Shown: positions 22,524 to 32,098 of the stretch, piece by piece | Layout of the letters: every line of letters starts with the position of its first letter | Position numbering within the stretch: the stretch's first letter is position 1 | Assembly (NCBI RefSeq): GCF_002240355.1 | Contig: NZ_CP016353.1 | Coordinates: 5,309,001-5,373,000 of the forward strand | Source: Prauserella marina | GTDB taxonomy: Bacteria > Actinomycetota > Actinomycetes > Mycobacteriales > Pseudonocardiaceae | Length of the DNA: 64,000 nt | Direction: 5' to 3' | Position numbers and translations under genes: made by a program | Notes under the pieces: generated by a model | What the model was told of the DNA's origin: nothing | Database searches by the model: none | What the model saw: only the letters and a program-made list of their open reading frames with translations

Positions 22524-25091
22524 TCACGCCAGCACGACCTTGCCCAGCTCAGCGGGCCCCGCCAACAGCGGATGCTTGGGCAGCACGCGCACCGTGTAAC
22601 CAAGAGCACCCGCGTGCGGCAACCGCAACGTCGCCTCGTAACCACCCCTGCCGCTCGGCCACATGGGTACCGTCTCGACGTCGTGCAGGTCGTCGGTGTC
22701 GCCGACCCTTCCCACGACGACCTGAACGTCCACATCGGACTCGTCGAGGCCGGCGAGATCGATGCCTGCCCGCACCCTGACCTCCTTGCCGACGACGAGC
22801 GAGTCGGTTCCGTCATAGGTCAGTTCGGTGTCGAGCACCCGCACCCTGCCCCAGTACAGGTCCAGTTTGGTGCGGTAGGCGGCGAGCGAACGGGAACCGG
22901 CGTAGTGCTCGTCCGACGCCGCGGCGACCGTCGTCGCGGCCGGTACGTAGTAGGAATCGACGTACTCGCGCACCATCCTGGATGCCTGCACCCTCGGCCC
23001 CAGCGTCCGCAGCGTGTGCCACACCATGGACATCCAGCCCTTCGGAACACCGCCGGCGTCGCGCTCGTAGAACAGCGGCGCGATCTGCTGGCCGAGCAGA
23101 TCGTAGAGGGCGTCGGCTTCGAGGTCGTCACGTTGCAGCGGGTCGGTCACCCCGTCGGCGGTGGGAATGGCCCATCCGTTGCTGCCGTCGTAGTACTCGT
23201 CCCACCAGCCGTCCATGGTCGAAAGGTTGAGCCCGCCGTTGAGCGCGGCCTTCATCCCCGAGGTACCGCATGCCTCAAGCGGCCGGGTCGGATTGTTCAG
23301 CCACACGTCACAACCGCGGTACAGGTAGCGCGCCATCGACATGCCGTAGTCGGGAAGGAACACGATGCGCTGCCGGACCTCCGGATCGTCGACGAACCGC
23401 ACGATCTGCTGGATCAGGGCCTTGCCGCCCTCGTCGGCTGGATGCGATTTGCCCGCGACGACGAACTGGATCGGCCGCTGCTCGTCGAGCAGCAAGGCCC
23501 GCAGCCGTTCCGGGTCACGCAACATGAGGGTCAGCCGCTTGTACGTCGGCACCCTGCGGGCGAAACCGACGGTCAGCACGTCGGGATTGAAGATGCGTTC
23601 GGTCCAGCCGAGTTCGAGCGCGGAGGCACCCCGCTGCAACCACGCGTCACGCGCCCTCCTGCGCACCTCGGCGACGAGGTTGCCGCGCAGCTCCCTTCGC
23701 AGTGCCCACAGCTCCTCGTCGGTGACACCGGCCTTGCCGGAGCCGCCGTCCCCGTCGTGACCCCACTCCTCGTCGCTGCCGCCGAGCAGCGCGCTCATCT
23801 CCCTCGCCACCCAGGTCGGCCCGTGCACCCCGTTGGTGACGGACCTGACCGGCACCTCCTCGGTGTCGAAACCGGGCCACAGCTTGCCGAACATCCGGCG
23901 CGACACCCGGCCGTGCAGCGCGGAGACACCGTTCGCGCGCTGCGCGAGCCGCAGGCCCATGTGCGCCATGTTGAACATGTTCGGGTTGTCCTCGGCACCG
24001 AGCGCGAGCACCCTGCGCGGATCGATCTCGGGCAGCAGCCGCCCGTCGCCGAAGTAGTGTTGAACGAGATCGACGGGAAAGCGGTCGATACCGGCGGAGA
24101 CCGGGGTGTGCGTCGTGAACACCGTCCCCGCCCTCACCGCGGAGAGCACGTCGTCGAAGGAGAGGTCGGAGCCCTTCAGGATTTCCCTCGCGCGTTCGAG
24201 CCCGAGGAACCCCGCGTGGCCTTCGTTGGTGTGGAACACCTCCGGCTGCGGATGCCCGGTCAGCTCGCAGTAGCGGCGCACGGCGCGCATACCGCCGATC
24301 CCGGCAAGGATCTCCTGCCTGATGCGGTGGTCGGCGTCGCCTCCGTAGAGCCGGTCGGTCACCCCGCGCAGATCCTCGTCGTTGCCCTCGACGTCGGTGT
24401 CGAGCAGGAGCAGCGGCACCCTGCCGACCCGTGCCTCCCAGATCTGTGCCTGTAGTTCGCGGCCACCCGGCATCGCGACCCGCACCAGTACCGGCTCGCC
24501 GGAGGGCTCGGTGAGCAGTTCCAGCGGAAGCCCGCTCGGATCGATCACCGGGTAGTGCTCGATCTGCCAGCCGTCGAGCGAAAGGGACTGCCGGAAGTAG
24601 CCCGCGCGGTACAGCGGGCCGACCCCCACGACGGGCACGCCGAGATCGGAAGCCGCCTTGAGGTGGTCGCCAGCGAGCACGCCGAGTCCGCCCGAGTAGT
24701 TGGGCAGTGCCTCGTGCACCCCGAACTCCATCGAGAAGTACGCGACGGCCGAAGGGAAGCGCTCGTCGTGGTCTGTGGTGCCCGCGTCCTCGGCGGCCCT
24801 TCGCTGATACCAGCGCGGCTCGCTCAGATAGCGTTCGAGATCGTCGACGGCGTCCCTCGTCCTCGCGAGGAACCCGGCGTCGGAGGCCAGCTCTTCGAGC
24901 TTGCGCGCGGGGATGACGGTGAGCATCCGCAGCGGATCCCTGACCCTGCGAAACAGCGCGTCGTCCATCGAGGCGAACAGGTCCCGCGTCGGCGGATGCC
25001 AGGTCCAGCGCAGGTTGGTCGCCAGCGCGGTCAGGCCGGCAAGCTGGTCTGGAATCCGCGCGTGCACCGTGAACCGGCGGACAGCTCTCAT
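22524..25091 (-). CDS. glgP: Glycogen (alpha-glucan) phosphorylase
   Basis: 855 residues, matching the actinobacterial GT35 subgroup (about 860). It releases glucose-1-phosphate from alpha-1,4-glucans. N-terminus TVHARIPDQLAGLTALATNLRWTW is the DUF3417 signature of this subgroup; NYSGGLGVLAGDHLKAASDLG is the N-terminal glucan-site motif; PLEACGTSGMKAALNGGLN holds the pyridoxal-phosphate lysine. The Met before RRFTVHA is the start; the longer frame is not family-like. Divergent from a lipoprotein gene 76 bases away. Confidence 0.92.
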   Translation of the reverse strand: MRAVRRFTVHARIPDQLAGLTALATNLRWTWHPPTRDLFASMDDALFRRVRDPLRMLTVIPARKLEELASDAGFLARTRDAVDDLERYLSEPRWYQRRAAEDAGTTDHDERFPSAVAYFSMEFGVHEALPNYSGGLGVLAGDHLKAASDLGVPVVGVGPLYRAGYFRQSLSLDGWQIEHYPVIDPSGLPLELLTEPSGEPVLVRVAMPGGRELQAQIWEARVGRVPLLLLDTDVEGNDEDLRGVTDRLYGGDADHRIRQEILAGIGGMRAVRRYCELTGHPQPEVFHTNEGHAGFLGLERAREILKGSDLSFDDVLSAVRAGTVFTTHTPVSAGIDRFPVDLVQHYFGDGRLLPEIDPRRVLALGAEDNPNMFNMAHMGLRLAQRANGVSALHGRVSRRMFGKLWPGFDTEEVPVRSVTNGVHGPTWVAREMSALLGGSDEEWGHDGDGGSGKAGVTDEELWALRRELRGNLVAEVRRRARDAWLQRGASALELGWTERIFNPDVLTVGFARRVPTYKRLTLMLRDPERLRALLLDEQRPIQFVVAGKSHPADEGGKALIQQIVRFVDDPEVRQRIVFLPDYGMSMARYLYRGCDVWLNNPTRPLEACGTSGMKAALNGGLNLSTMDGWWDEYYDGSNGWAIPTADGVTDPLQRDDLEADALYDLLGQQIAPLFYERDAGGVPKGWMSMVWHTLRTLGPRVQASRMVREYVDSYYVPAATTVAAASDEHYAGSRSLAAYRTKLDLYWGRVRVLDTELTYDGTDSLVVGKEVRVRAGIDLAGLDESDVDVQVVVGRVGDTDDLHDVETVPMWPSGRGGYEATLRLPHAGALGYTVRVLPKHPLLAGPAELGKVVLA

Positions 25092-25167
25092 GGATAGCGA
25101 CCCTAGCGACCTGTCGGCTTCCGTGATTCCGTGCGTGGCTCTGAATGTCACTGAGTAGGGTTCCCCC

Positions 25168-26619
25168 ATGAACCGGACAGGGGGGCGAGGTGCCCGGCTG
25201 CGGGCACTGACCGCGACTATCGGCGTATTCGCATTACTGGCCAGTGCCTGCGGCACCGAGACGCAGGGCAGGCCGCTCACCTCGGGCGACATCGCGGGGC
25301 TACCGGTGACTCACTTCGAGAGTGGCCTGAAACCCGATGCCCCGAAACCCGATCTCGACGTCCAGAACGCGGACAACGGCCCCGAGGACACCGTGGCCAT
25401 CGCGGCGATCGCGGACGTGAGCGCCTACTGGGCTCAGGAGTTGCCAGCGCATTTCTCGATGGAGTTCGAGCCGGTCAAGAAGCTGCTGTCCTACGACCCG
25501 AACGAACCCGACATCGAGGTGTGTGGCGCCACGACGGCCGACGCCGCGATGAACGCCTTCTACTGCCCTTCGGAAGACCTCGTGGCATGGGACAGGGGGA
25601 TGCTGCTCCCGCTGCTGAAGCAGCGCTTCGGGACCATGTCGATCGTCACCGTGCTCGGCCACGAGTTCGGGCACGCCATCCAGTACCGCCTCGGTGACAA
25701 GGCAGGCGTCGACGACTCGACCTCGACGATCGTCAAGGAACAGCAGGCCGACTGCTTCACCGGCTCGTACTTCCGCTGGATGGCCGAGGGCAAGAGCGAG
25801 TACTTCGACGTGTCCACCTCCGAAGGGCTCAACCAGGTGCTCGCCTCGCTGTTCTTCATCCGCGACGAGGCGGGTCAGTCCGCCCAGGAACAGGGCGCGC
25901 ACGGCACCGCTTTCGACCGCACCTACGCCTTCCAGCTCGGCTTCGAGGACGGCGCGAAGGAATGCGCGGCGATCAACCAGGAGAACATCGACGAACGCAT
26001 CACCGAGGTGCCCTTCGCTCCCGACGACGTCGGCCAGGGGGACGTGATGATCGACGAGGCGATCGTGGCGACCCTCCAGGAAAACCTCGACCAGACGTTC
26101 GCGGGCGCGGGCGTCGAAGGGCCGCGAATCGTCGCGGACGGCGGTTCCTGCCCCGACGGCGTCAGCACCCCGCCCGCTTCGTACTGCGCCGACACGAACA
26201 CGGTGAGCATCGACCTCCCCGCGCTTGCCGAACTCGGCCAGCCGGTCGACCGCGAGGCCGAGTTCCAGGGCGAGGAAGGCAACGGCGGACTCGGCGACTT
26301 CGCCGCGTTCTCCGAGATTGCCTCAAGGTACGTACAGGGAATCCAGAATGGCGTAGGCGCCTCGCTGGACAGCCCCAACGCGGGCATGCGGACGGCATGC
26401 CTGGTCGGCGCGTGGGCGGGGGCGACCAACACCGAGGGCAGCACGCTGCGGCTCTCGCCAGGCGACCTCGACGAGGCCATCGCCGAACTGCTCCGGCCGC
26501 ACAGCCTGCTGGCCGCCGACGTCAACGGACACCCCGTCGCGAGCGGTTTCGCCAGGGTGGAGGCACTGCGGCAGGGCTACTTCGGCGGTTCCGAACCCTG
26601 CACCCAGAACTACGGCTGA
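25168..26619 (+). CDS. Secreted neutral zinc metallopeptidase lipoprotein (YpfJ-like)
   Basis: 483 residues. An N-terminal export signal ends in the lipobox LLASAC, with Cys28 as the lipidated residue. The zinc motif HEFGH is at 165-169 and the third ligand is probably the Glu in KEQQADCFTG, the pattern of the neutral zinc metallopeptidase family (PF04228). The mature protein should be tethered outside the membrane. The C-terminal half is an actinobacterial extension. Substrate unknown. Confidence 0.85.
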   Translation: MNRTGGRGARLRALTATIGVFALLASACGTETQGRPLTSGDIAGLPVTHFESGLKPDAPKPDLDVQNADNGPEDTVAIAAIADVSAYWAQELPAHFSMEFEPVKKLLSYDPNEPDIEVCGATTADAAMNAFYCPSEDLVAWDRGMLLPLLKQRFGTMSIVTVLGHEFGHAIQYRLGDKAGVDDSTSTIVKEQQADCFTGSYFRWMAEGKSEYFDVSTSEGLNQVLASLFFIRDEAGQSAQEQGAHGTAFDRTYAFQLGFEDGAKECAAINQENIDERITEVPFAPDDVGQGDVMIDEAIVATLQENLDQTFAGAGVEGPRIVADGGSCPDGVSTPPASYCADTNTVSIDLPALAELGQPVDREAEFQGEEGNGGLGDFAAFSEIASRYVQGIQNGVGASLDSPNAGMRTACLVGAWAGATNTEGSTLRLSPGDLDEAIAELLRPHSLLAADVNGHPVASGFARVEALRQGYFGGSEPCTQNYG

Positions 26620-26627
26620 TCCTGACA

Positions 26628-26668
26628 AGAAAGGCGGCCCGTGACCGGTGGTCACGGGCCGCCTTTCT
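26628..26668. terminator. Bidirectional terminator between convergent genes
   Basis: AGAAAGGCGGCCCGTGACC and its exact reverse complement are 3 bases apart, a perfect 19-bp stem. AAA and TTT tracts sit inside the outer stem. It separates the metallopeptidase and ybbN transcripts. Confidence 0.9.
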
Positions 26669-26677
26669 CGCGCTTGC

Positions 26678-27646
26678 TCAGAACAGGGCGCTCGCCAGGT
26701 CGCGGCGAGCCTTGATGACCAGTTCGTCGGCGGGGTCGAACAGGTCGAACAAACCGACGAGGTGTTCGCGCACCTTGTTGCGGTCGTCGCCGGAGGTCTT
26801 CCTGATCACTCCGATGAGCCTCGCGAAACCGGCCGACGGATCGCGCTGGGCGACCTCGTAGTCGGCGGCGGCGAGCTGGGCATCCAGGTCGGCCGGATCG
26901 GCCTCGGCCTTGGCGACGGCCGACTCGTCGGTCTCGCTGGCCCTCGCCGAGAACCGGACCTGCACGAGCGCGGCCTTCGCCAGCTCGTTGCCCGGTTCGG
27001 CGTCGAGGATGCGCTGGTAGGCCGCCTCCGCCTCGGCGAAGTCGCCGCGGTCGAGCGCGTCCTCCGCCTCGGTGAACCTGGGGTCCTCCTGCTCCTCTTC
27101 CGGCTCGCCCCCCGCCTGCTGCTCGGCGGCGTTGATACCGGGCAGCTTGTCGCGGAGCGCGTCCAGCAACTGCCCGAGCCACTGCCGAATCTGCGGCTCC
27201 GGCTGCGCGCCCGAGAAGGCATCGACCGGCTGGCCGCCCGCGATGGCGACGACCGTCGGAATCGACTGGACACCGAACAACTGGGAAATACGGGGGTTGG
27301 CGTCGACGTCGACCTTGGCGAGCACCCAGGCGCCGCCCGACTCCGCGGCAAGCCGTTCGAGCACGGGGCTGAGCTGCTTGCACGGCCCGCACCATTCCGC
27401 CCACAGGTCAACCACGACGAGCGTCTGCAACGACCGCTCGACGACCTCGGCCTGGAACGTGGCCTCGGTGACGTCGATGACCGCACCTTCACTCGGCGGT
27501 CCACCAGCGGTGGCCTGGTCACCGGAGCCGTCAGGCCGCGGCCGCGAAGCGTCGGCGCGAGCCTTGAGCCCGGAAAGGTCGACCGCGCCGGAGAGAGCGG
27601 CAGACAAGGCTGGTGAGTTGGCTGCTGATCCGCGTGGCTGTGTCAC
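26678..27646 (-). CDS. Thioredoxin-TPR co-chaperone YbbN/CnoX
   Basis: 322 residues. Thioredoxin domain about 57-165 with active site WCGPC (Cys86, Cys89), then an acidic linker and TPR-like helices ([35 protein letters not shown]) to the end. YbbN proteins assist protein folding and protect against oxidants. Actinobacterial YbbN keeps the redox cysteines, unlike E. coli's form. Mycobacterial genomes place this gene near glgP, as here. Confidence 0.88.
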   Translation of the reverse strand: MTQPRGSAANSPALSAALSGAVDLSGLKARADASRPRPDGSGDQATAGGPPSEGAVIDVTEATFQAEVVERSLQTLVVVDLWAEWCGPCKQLSPVLERLAAESGGAWVLAKVDVDANPRISQLFGVQSIPTVVAIAGGQPVDAFSGAQPEPQIRQWLGQLLDALRDKLPGINAAEQQAGGEPEEEQEDPRFTEAEDALDRGDFAEAEAAYQRILDAEPGNELAKAALVQVRFSARASETDESAVAKAEADPADLDAQLAAADYEVAQRDPSAGFARLIGVIRKTSGDDRNKVREHLVGLFDLFDPADELVIKARRDLASALF

Positions 27647-27724
27647 GGTTCCATCCTGGCACGGACCGCGAGTTGCTTCACCGCTGGTCGGTTCTGTCGC
27701 GACGCGGCCCCCTTTCGTCTCCGG

Positions 27725-28126
27725 TCACGCGGGCCGGTCCGTGACCGTACGCCGCGCGTACACCTCGATCTCGATCTTCATCCGGGGGTCGGCGAGGCCG
27801 CACGTCAGCATCGTCGCGGCGGGCCGGACCGTTCCGAAGCGGCGGCGCAGTACCGGCCAGCACGGCTCGAAGTCGGCTCGCTCCGGCAGCAGGTAACGCA
27901 CCCTCACCACGTCGGCGAAGCCGCACTTCGCCTCGCTCAGCGCCGACTCGATGTTGCGAAGGCACTGCTCGGCCTGTTCGACCACGTCGTCGGAAATCGT
28001 CATCGTGGTGTAGTCGAATCCGGTCGTCCCCGACACGTGTACCCAGTCGCCGTCGACGACGGCGCGGGCGTAACCGATCTGCTCCTCGAAGGTCGATCCA
28101 CTGAGGATCGCGTGTCGCGCTGTCAT
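27725..28126 (-). CDS. RidA/YjgF family protein
   Basis: 133 residues. Family pattern: VHVSGTTGFD, QAEQCLRNIESALSEAKCGFADVVRVRYLL, and RPAATMLTCGLADPRMKIEIEVYARR, where the Arg and Glu bind the carboxylate and water for hydrolysis of reactive enamine/imine intermediates. It is divergent from a LysR gene across 72 bases with a palindrome, so likely regulated by it. Confidence 0.85.
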   Translation of the reverse strand: MTARHAILSGSTFEEQIGYARAVVDGDWVHVSGTTGFDYTTMTISDDVVEQAEQCLRNIESALSEAKCGFADVVRVRYLLPERADFEPCWPVLRRRFGTVRPAATMLTCGLADPRMKIEIEVYARRTVTDRPA

Positions 28127-28184
28127 GCCGGAAACGCTAAGCCGCCCGCGCTGATACGTCTAATACGATCTCAGGGGCCATCTG

Positions 28185-28200
28185 ATATCTCTGGAGATAT
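28185..28200. promoter_or_regulatory. Palindrome overlapping the lysR start codon
   Basis: ATATCTC-TG-GAGATAT, 7-bp arms, with the T-N11-A form of LysR boxes. It covers the first two bases of the lysR ATG and lies 59 bases upstream of the divergent ridA start; it could let LysR block its own translation start or RNA polymerase. Confidence 0.55.
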
Positions 28201-29095
28201 GGAACGCCCCGAGGTCCCTCTCGCGCAGTTGCACTCGTTCGTCGTGCTCGCGGAAGAGGCTCACTTCGGCCGCGCCGCCGACCGCCTCGGCATCGCGCAG
28301 CCTCCGCTGAGCCAGCAGATTCGCCGCCTTGAGGACAAGGTCGGTCATGCTCTGTTTCGCCGCGAACCAGGCCGCCTCACCCTCACCCCGGCAGGCCGGG
28401 AGTTCCTGCCGGCCGCGGTGAGCGCACTCGCCGGACTCGCCGACGGCCTCGCCGCCGCCCGCGCGGTCGGCACGGGCGAGGCAGGCAGGCTCCGGATCGG
28501 TTTCGCCGCCTCGCTCGCCCTGACCGTCCTGCCCGGTTTGCTGCGTGGCTTCCGGCAGCGATTCCCGGGCGTGAGCCTCGACATCAGGGAGATGACCACC
28601 GCACCGCAGATCGTGGCCCTGCTCGACAAGAAGATCGACATCGGCCTGCTCCGCGAACCGCCCCGCGAACCGGAACTCGAATTCAGGACGGTGCTGGACG
28701 AACCCTTCGTCGCCGTCCTTCCGAAAGGCCATCCATTGGCCGCGACGCGGGGCGTAGCGCTCGAACACCTGGCGGAACTGCCCTTCGTACTGTTGCCCCG
28801 CGCGGCTGGTCCAGGGCTGTACGACCAGATCGTCGCCATGTGCGCCTCTGCGGGCTTCACGCCTCGGATCGGTCAGCACGCGGTGGAATGGCAGACCGTG
28901 TGCGCCCTCGTGGAAACCGGCCTCGGCGTGTCACTCGCTCCCGCGAGTATCCGGCGCATTCGCCTCACCGGCGTCGCGTATCGGCGGATCGAGCCGGACA
29001 CCACGCGCACCAGGGTCGCCATCGCCTGGCGAGGCGACGACGACAACCCGCTGCTCACTCAACTGCTGGCGACGCTCGGCCGGTCGATCAGGTAG
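28199..29095 (+). CDS. LysR family transcriptional regulator
   Basis: 298 residues. N-terminal helix-turn-helix LHSFVVLAEEAHFGRAADRLGIAQPPLSQQIRRLEDKVGHALF, then two periplasmic-binding-protein-like halves (GRLRIGFAASLALTVLP, DIGLLREPP, VAVLPKGHPLA). The layout resembles aromatic-degradation regulators such as BenM/CbnR. Target is probably the divergent ridA gene. Its 3' end overlaps the 3' end of the acetyltransferase gene by 37 bases. Confidence 0.88.
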   Translation: MERPEVPLAQLHSFVVLAEEAHFGRAADRLGIAQPPLSQQIRRLEDKVGHALFRREPGRLTLTPAGREFLPAAVSALAGLADGLAAARAVGTGEAGRLRIGFAASLALTVLPGLLRGFRQRFPGVSLDIREMTTAPQIVALLDKKIDIGLLREPPREPELEFRTVLDEPFVAVLPKGHPLAATRGVALEHLAELPFVLLPRAAGPGLYDQIVAMCASAGFTPRIGQHAVEWQTVCALVETGLGVSLAPASIRRIRLTGVAYRRIEPDTTRTRVAIAWRGDDDNPLLTQLLATLGRSIR

Positions 29096-29607
29096 ATGTA
29101 GTGATCGCGGCCGTCGACGGGGTTGTCCGGATCGAGTTCGCCCTCGGCGACCCTGCGCAAGCCCGCCTTCTCCAGCGCCCGCCAAGACGCCCGGTTGGCC
29201 GCCGAAACGGGCACCACGACGGAAGGCGAGTCAGGGTGGTCCTCCCACGTTGCCTCGACGATCGCGCCGATGACGCGCGGGCCCAGTCCGATACCGGTTC
29301 GCCGTGGATCGCCGATCAGATAGTCGATGCACACCGCCGCGCCCGGCACGTCGAGGATCGGGGCGAGTTCCTTGCGGTAGTCGGGGTAGTCGCCGTATCT
29401 GATGCGCTGGACAAGGCCGACCGGCTGGTCGTCGAGAAAGACAAGCAGGTCCTCGGAGGGCTCCTCGCCCCTTGCCGCGGCACCGAAGTCCCGTTCGACC
29501 GCCTCGGCCGAGGTCTCGTGGTTCCACCAGCGCGCCACGTGCGGCTGCCGCAGCCATTCCCGCAACAGCGGGAAGTCCTGCTCGGTGAGTCTGCGCCAAT
29601 TGATCAT
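29059..29607 (-). CDS. GNAT acetyltransferase, AAC(6')-like
   Basis: 182 residues, the size of AAC(6')-Ib-type enzymes, and aligned with them by eye: WRRLTEQDFPLLREWLRQPHVARWW at the start, GAAVCIDYLIGDPRRTGIGLGPRVIGAIVEA (acetyl-CoA binding R/Q-x-x-G-x-G), and NRASWRALEKAGLRRV near the end. It might acetylate aminoglycosides, but many chromosomal relatives act on siderophores or polyamines. ATG chosen with GAGAGG seven bases upstream. Confidence 0.7.
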   Translation of the reverse strand: MINWRRLTEQDFPLLREWLRQPHVARWWNHETSAEAVERDFGAAARGEEPSEDLLVFLDDQPVGLVQRIRYGDYPDYRKELAPILDVPGAAVCIDYLIGDPRRTGIGLGPRVIGAIVEATWEDHPDSPSVVVPVSAANRASWRALEKAGLRRVAEGELDPDNPVDGRDHYIYLIDRPSVASS

Positions 29608-29729
29608 CAGGAAGCCTCTCGGTGAGCCTCGGCCCAATATTACGTCGCGCGGCCGATTCCCCTCGCGGATCACCGGTGCGGCACGCTGTCCATGGACTCT
29701 CCCGCACCTGACGAAGGGATGGCTCGACC

Positions 29730-30506
29730 ATGCATGACCTGCCGCAGGAAACCGACGATCTCGCGGGGAAGGTCGCGCTGGTCACCGGGGCGAGCGGCGG
29801 GATCGGCAGCGGCATCGCGCGCCGGTTCGCCCGAGCGAGGGCGAGGGTGGTCGTCCACTACCGCCGCGACGCGCGCGGCGCCGAGGCTGTCGTCGGCGAC
29901 ATCGAGTCGATCGGCTGCCACGCGGTCGCCGTACAGGCCGACTTGCGCGCCCCCGAAGGGGCCGACCGCGTCGTCGAGGCGGCGGCGGAGTCGTTCGGCA
30001 GGCTCGACGTCGCGGTTCTCAACGCCGGAGTGCAGCCGACCCGGCCGCTTGCCGACATGTCCTACGCCGATTTCCGCGCGGTTCAGGAGTCCAATGTGGA
30101 TGCTACGTTCCTCGTGATGCAGGCCGCCTACCGCGCCATGCGCGACGAGGGTGGCGCGCTTGTCGCCATCGGTTCGATACTGGGCGCTCAGCCGAGGCCA
30201 GGACACGCGCACTATTCGGTTTCCAAGGCCGCCGTGCGCATGCTGGTGCGCTCGGCCGCGCTGGAATACGCGCGGCACCGCGTCCGCGTGAACATGGTTT
30301 CCCCCGGCCTTGTCGATCGGCCCGCGCTGCGCCAGGAATGGCCTGAGGGCGTAGCCGGATGGGAGTCGGGCAACCCGAGCGGCAGGCTCGGGCAAGCCAC
30401 CGACATCGCCGACGCGTGTCTGTTCCTGTGCACACAGGCGAGCAGGTGGGTGACCGGGCAGGAACTCGTCGTCGACGGCGGCGCCTCCGTGCGCCCCACC
30501 TGGTGA
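29730..30506 (+). CDS. Short-chain dehydrogenase/reductase (FabG-like)
   Basis: 258 residues. Cofactor motif TGASGGIG (19-26), NAG at 98-100, catalytic Ser149, Tyr162 and Lys166 in YSVSK, and the closing WVTGQELVVDGG: classical SDR with likely NADP(H). Its stop overlaps the GTG start of the cupin gene, so the two are translated together. Substrate unassigned; a role in small-molecule or aldehyde reduction is typical. Confidence 0.88.
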   Translation: MHDLPQETDDLAGKVALVTGASGGIGSGIARRFARARARVVVHYRRDARGAEAVVGDIESIGCHAVAVQADLRAPEGADRVVEAAAESFGRLDVAVLNAGVQPTRPLADMSYADFRAVQESNVDATFLVMQAAYRAMRDEGGALVAIGSILGAQPRPGHAHYSVSKAAVRMLVRSAALEYARHRVRVNMVSPGLVDRPALRQEWPEGVAGWESGNPSGRLGQATDIADACLFLCTQASRWVTGQELVVDGGASVRPTW

Positions 30507-30988
30507 CCGGCATGGGCCTCACGGGCGGAGACGACCCCGCCGTCGGCCACGCCCTCGCCGAACGGCTCGGCCTCTCCCCGGTCGAGGGCGAGGGCGGTCA
30601 CCTGCGGCGCATATACGCCGACCGCAACATGTCCGCTTCGATCTACCTCATGATCGCTCCGGACTTCTCGGCCCTGCACCGGCTCGACACCCCCGAGGTG
30701 TATCACTGGCAGGGCGGCGCGCCGGTGCGGATGCTGATGCTGCTCTCCGACGGCGGCGTACGCCGCGTGACGCTGGGACCGGACCTCGCGGGCGGCCATG
30801 CTTTGCAGACGGTCGTTCCCGCCGGCGCCTGGCAGGGTTCCCGCCCGGAAGGAGCGTGGTCGCTCGTCGGGCTCACGCTGGCGCCGCCATTCCGCTTCGA
30901 CGGCTTCACCCTCGGCGCTCGCCACGAACTCCGTCGCGGCTGGCCTGAGGCCGAAACCGAGATCGAGGAACTGACCCGCGATGCCTGA
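30503..30988 (+). CDS. Cupin family protein (DUF985/cupin_5)
   Basis: 161 residues. Small beta-barrel: HLRRIYADRNMSASIYLMIAPDFSALHRLDTPEVYHWQGGAPVRMLML, then LQTVVPAGAWQGSRPEG and a helical tail. The cupin_5 family has an S-A-L-H-R-L motif whose His may bind metal or a sugar nucleotide. GTG overlaps the SDR stop (GTGA); an ATG nine bases on is the alternative. Confidence 0.8.
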   Translation: MTGMGLTGGDDPAVGHALAERLGLSPVEGEGGHLRRIYADRNMSASIYLMIAPDFSALHRLDTPEVYHWQGGAPVRMLMLLSDGGVRRVTLGPDLAGGHALQTVVPAGAWQGSRPEGAWSLVGLTLAPPFRFDGFTLGARHELRRGWPEAETEIEELTRDA

Positions 30989-31129
30989 ACGGCGGGCGCG
31001 ACGCGGCCAAATCCACCCACCCCGCCCAGCACGCCCGCGCGCGCTGATAACTTCGAGGCCCTTGACGTGCCGCCCTCGGCCACGGCAACAACCTACGACC
31101 CTCGCGAGCCTGTGCCCATGGGAGCTTCG

Positions 31130-31630
31130 ATGAACCGTCCGCTGTCGTTCGACCCGATCGCGCGTGCCGCGCAGTTGTGGGAGGACCGCATCGGGCCCGC
31201 CGACACGATGGCCGCGGTCACCGGACTGATGCGGGTCCAGCAGATCGTCCAGTCGGCCGTCGACGGCGCGCTGAAGGGCCACGGGCTCACGTTCGCCCGC
31301 TACGAGGCACTGGTACTGCTGACCTTCGCCAAGAAGACGAACTTGCCGATGCGGGTCATGGGCGAGCGCCTCCAGTTGCACCCGACGAGCGTCACCAACA
31401 TCGTCGACCGGCTCGAACGCGACGGGCTCGTCAAGCGGGTACCTCACCCCACGGACCGGCGCACCACGCTCGTGGAGATCACCGACGACGGCAGGCAGCG
31501 CAGGGAAGAAGCGACCAAAGCGGTCACGTCGATCGACTTCGGGCTCGTCGGCCTGACGGAGAAGCAGACGGAGCAGCTGATCGAACTACTCACCAAGGTC
31601 CGCAAGGCGGCAGGCGACTTCACTTCCTGA
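31130..31630 (+). CDS. MarR family transcriptional regulator
   Basis: 166 residues. Winged helix: LTFARYEALVLLTFAKKTNLPMRVMGERLQLHPTSVTNIVDRLERDGLVKRVPHPTDRRTTLVEITDDG, the full MarR signature with the DRR wing. N- and C-terminal helices make the dimer. GGGAG six bases before the ATG decides the start over a Met 12 bases upstream. Convergent with the DUF3817 gene, whose upstream region has a MarR-like dyad. Confidence 0.85.
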   Translation: MNRPLSFDPIARAAQLWEDRIGPADTMAAVTGLMRVQQIVQSAVDGALKGHGLTFARYEALVLLTFAKKTNLPMRVMGERLQLHPTSVTNIVDRLERDGLVKRVPHPTDRRTTLVEITDDGRQRREEATKAVTSIDFGLVGLTEKQTEQLIELLTKVRKAAGDFTS

Positions 31631-31670
31631 TCCCGCGAACGGGACCAGGAAGCGGTCACGAGGGACTGGC

Positions 31671-32036
31671 TCAGACTCGGGCAGGCTCCGGCTCGGAAAG
31701 GAACAGCCCGGTGCCACCGTTGGTGAGCCGCTGAGGGCCGTCGAGCTTGCCCCTTCGCAGGGCCCAGTTCTCGAAGATCCAGGTGAAGAACGGCGGGATG
31801 GCGGCGAGCAATCCGACGATGACCGTCTTGGCGCTCCAGCGGAGCGGACGGAACACCGCGAGTGTCACGCCGATGTAGAGCACGAACATGGCGCCGTGCA
31901 CCATGCCGAGTACGGGGACACCGCCTTCGCCCGCTCCGACGACGTACTTGAGGAACATGCCGACCAGCAGGCCGGCCCACGAGAAAGCCTCAGCAACGGC
32001 GACCACACGGAACAAGACGGCAGCCTTGTTCGACAA
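31671..32036 (-). CDS. DUF3817 family integral membrane protein
   Basis: 121 residues, three or four membrane helices (LFRVVAVAEAFSWAGLLVGMFLKYVV, VPVLGMVHGAMFVLYIGVTLAVF, TVIVGLLAAIPPFFTWIFENWAL). Matches the DUF3817 family of actinobacteria and firmicutes, of unknown function. The TTG start is chosen because a perfect GGAGG lies six bases upstream; the earlier frame is not family-like. Confidence 0.75.
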   Translation of the reverse strand: MSNKAAVLFRVVAVAEAFSWAGLLVGMFLKYVVGAGEGGVPVLGMVHGAMFVLYIGVTLAVFRPLRWSAKTVIVGLLAAIPPFFTWIFENWALRRGKLDGPQRLTNGGTGLFLSEPEPARV

Positions 32037-32098
32037 GGGTTCCTCCCTCTGGTTCGCGAAACCGCGCCTCAACACGACAACGGTCGCAAATGGACTTT

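Noticed and set aside
22572-24455. Long open frame (627 codons) on the plus strand
   Set aside because: It is the antisense of glgP, which has clear catalytic motifs. In G+C-rich DNA antisense frames stay open. Composition (His, Arg, Gly, Pro-rich) is not protein-like.
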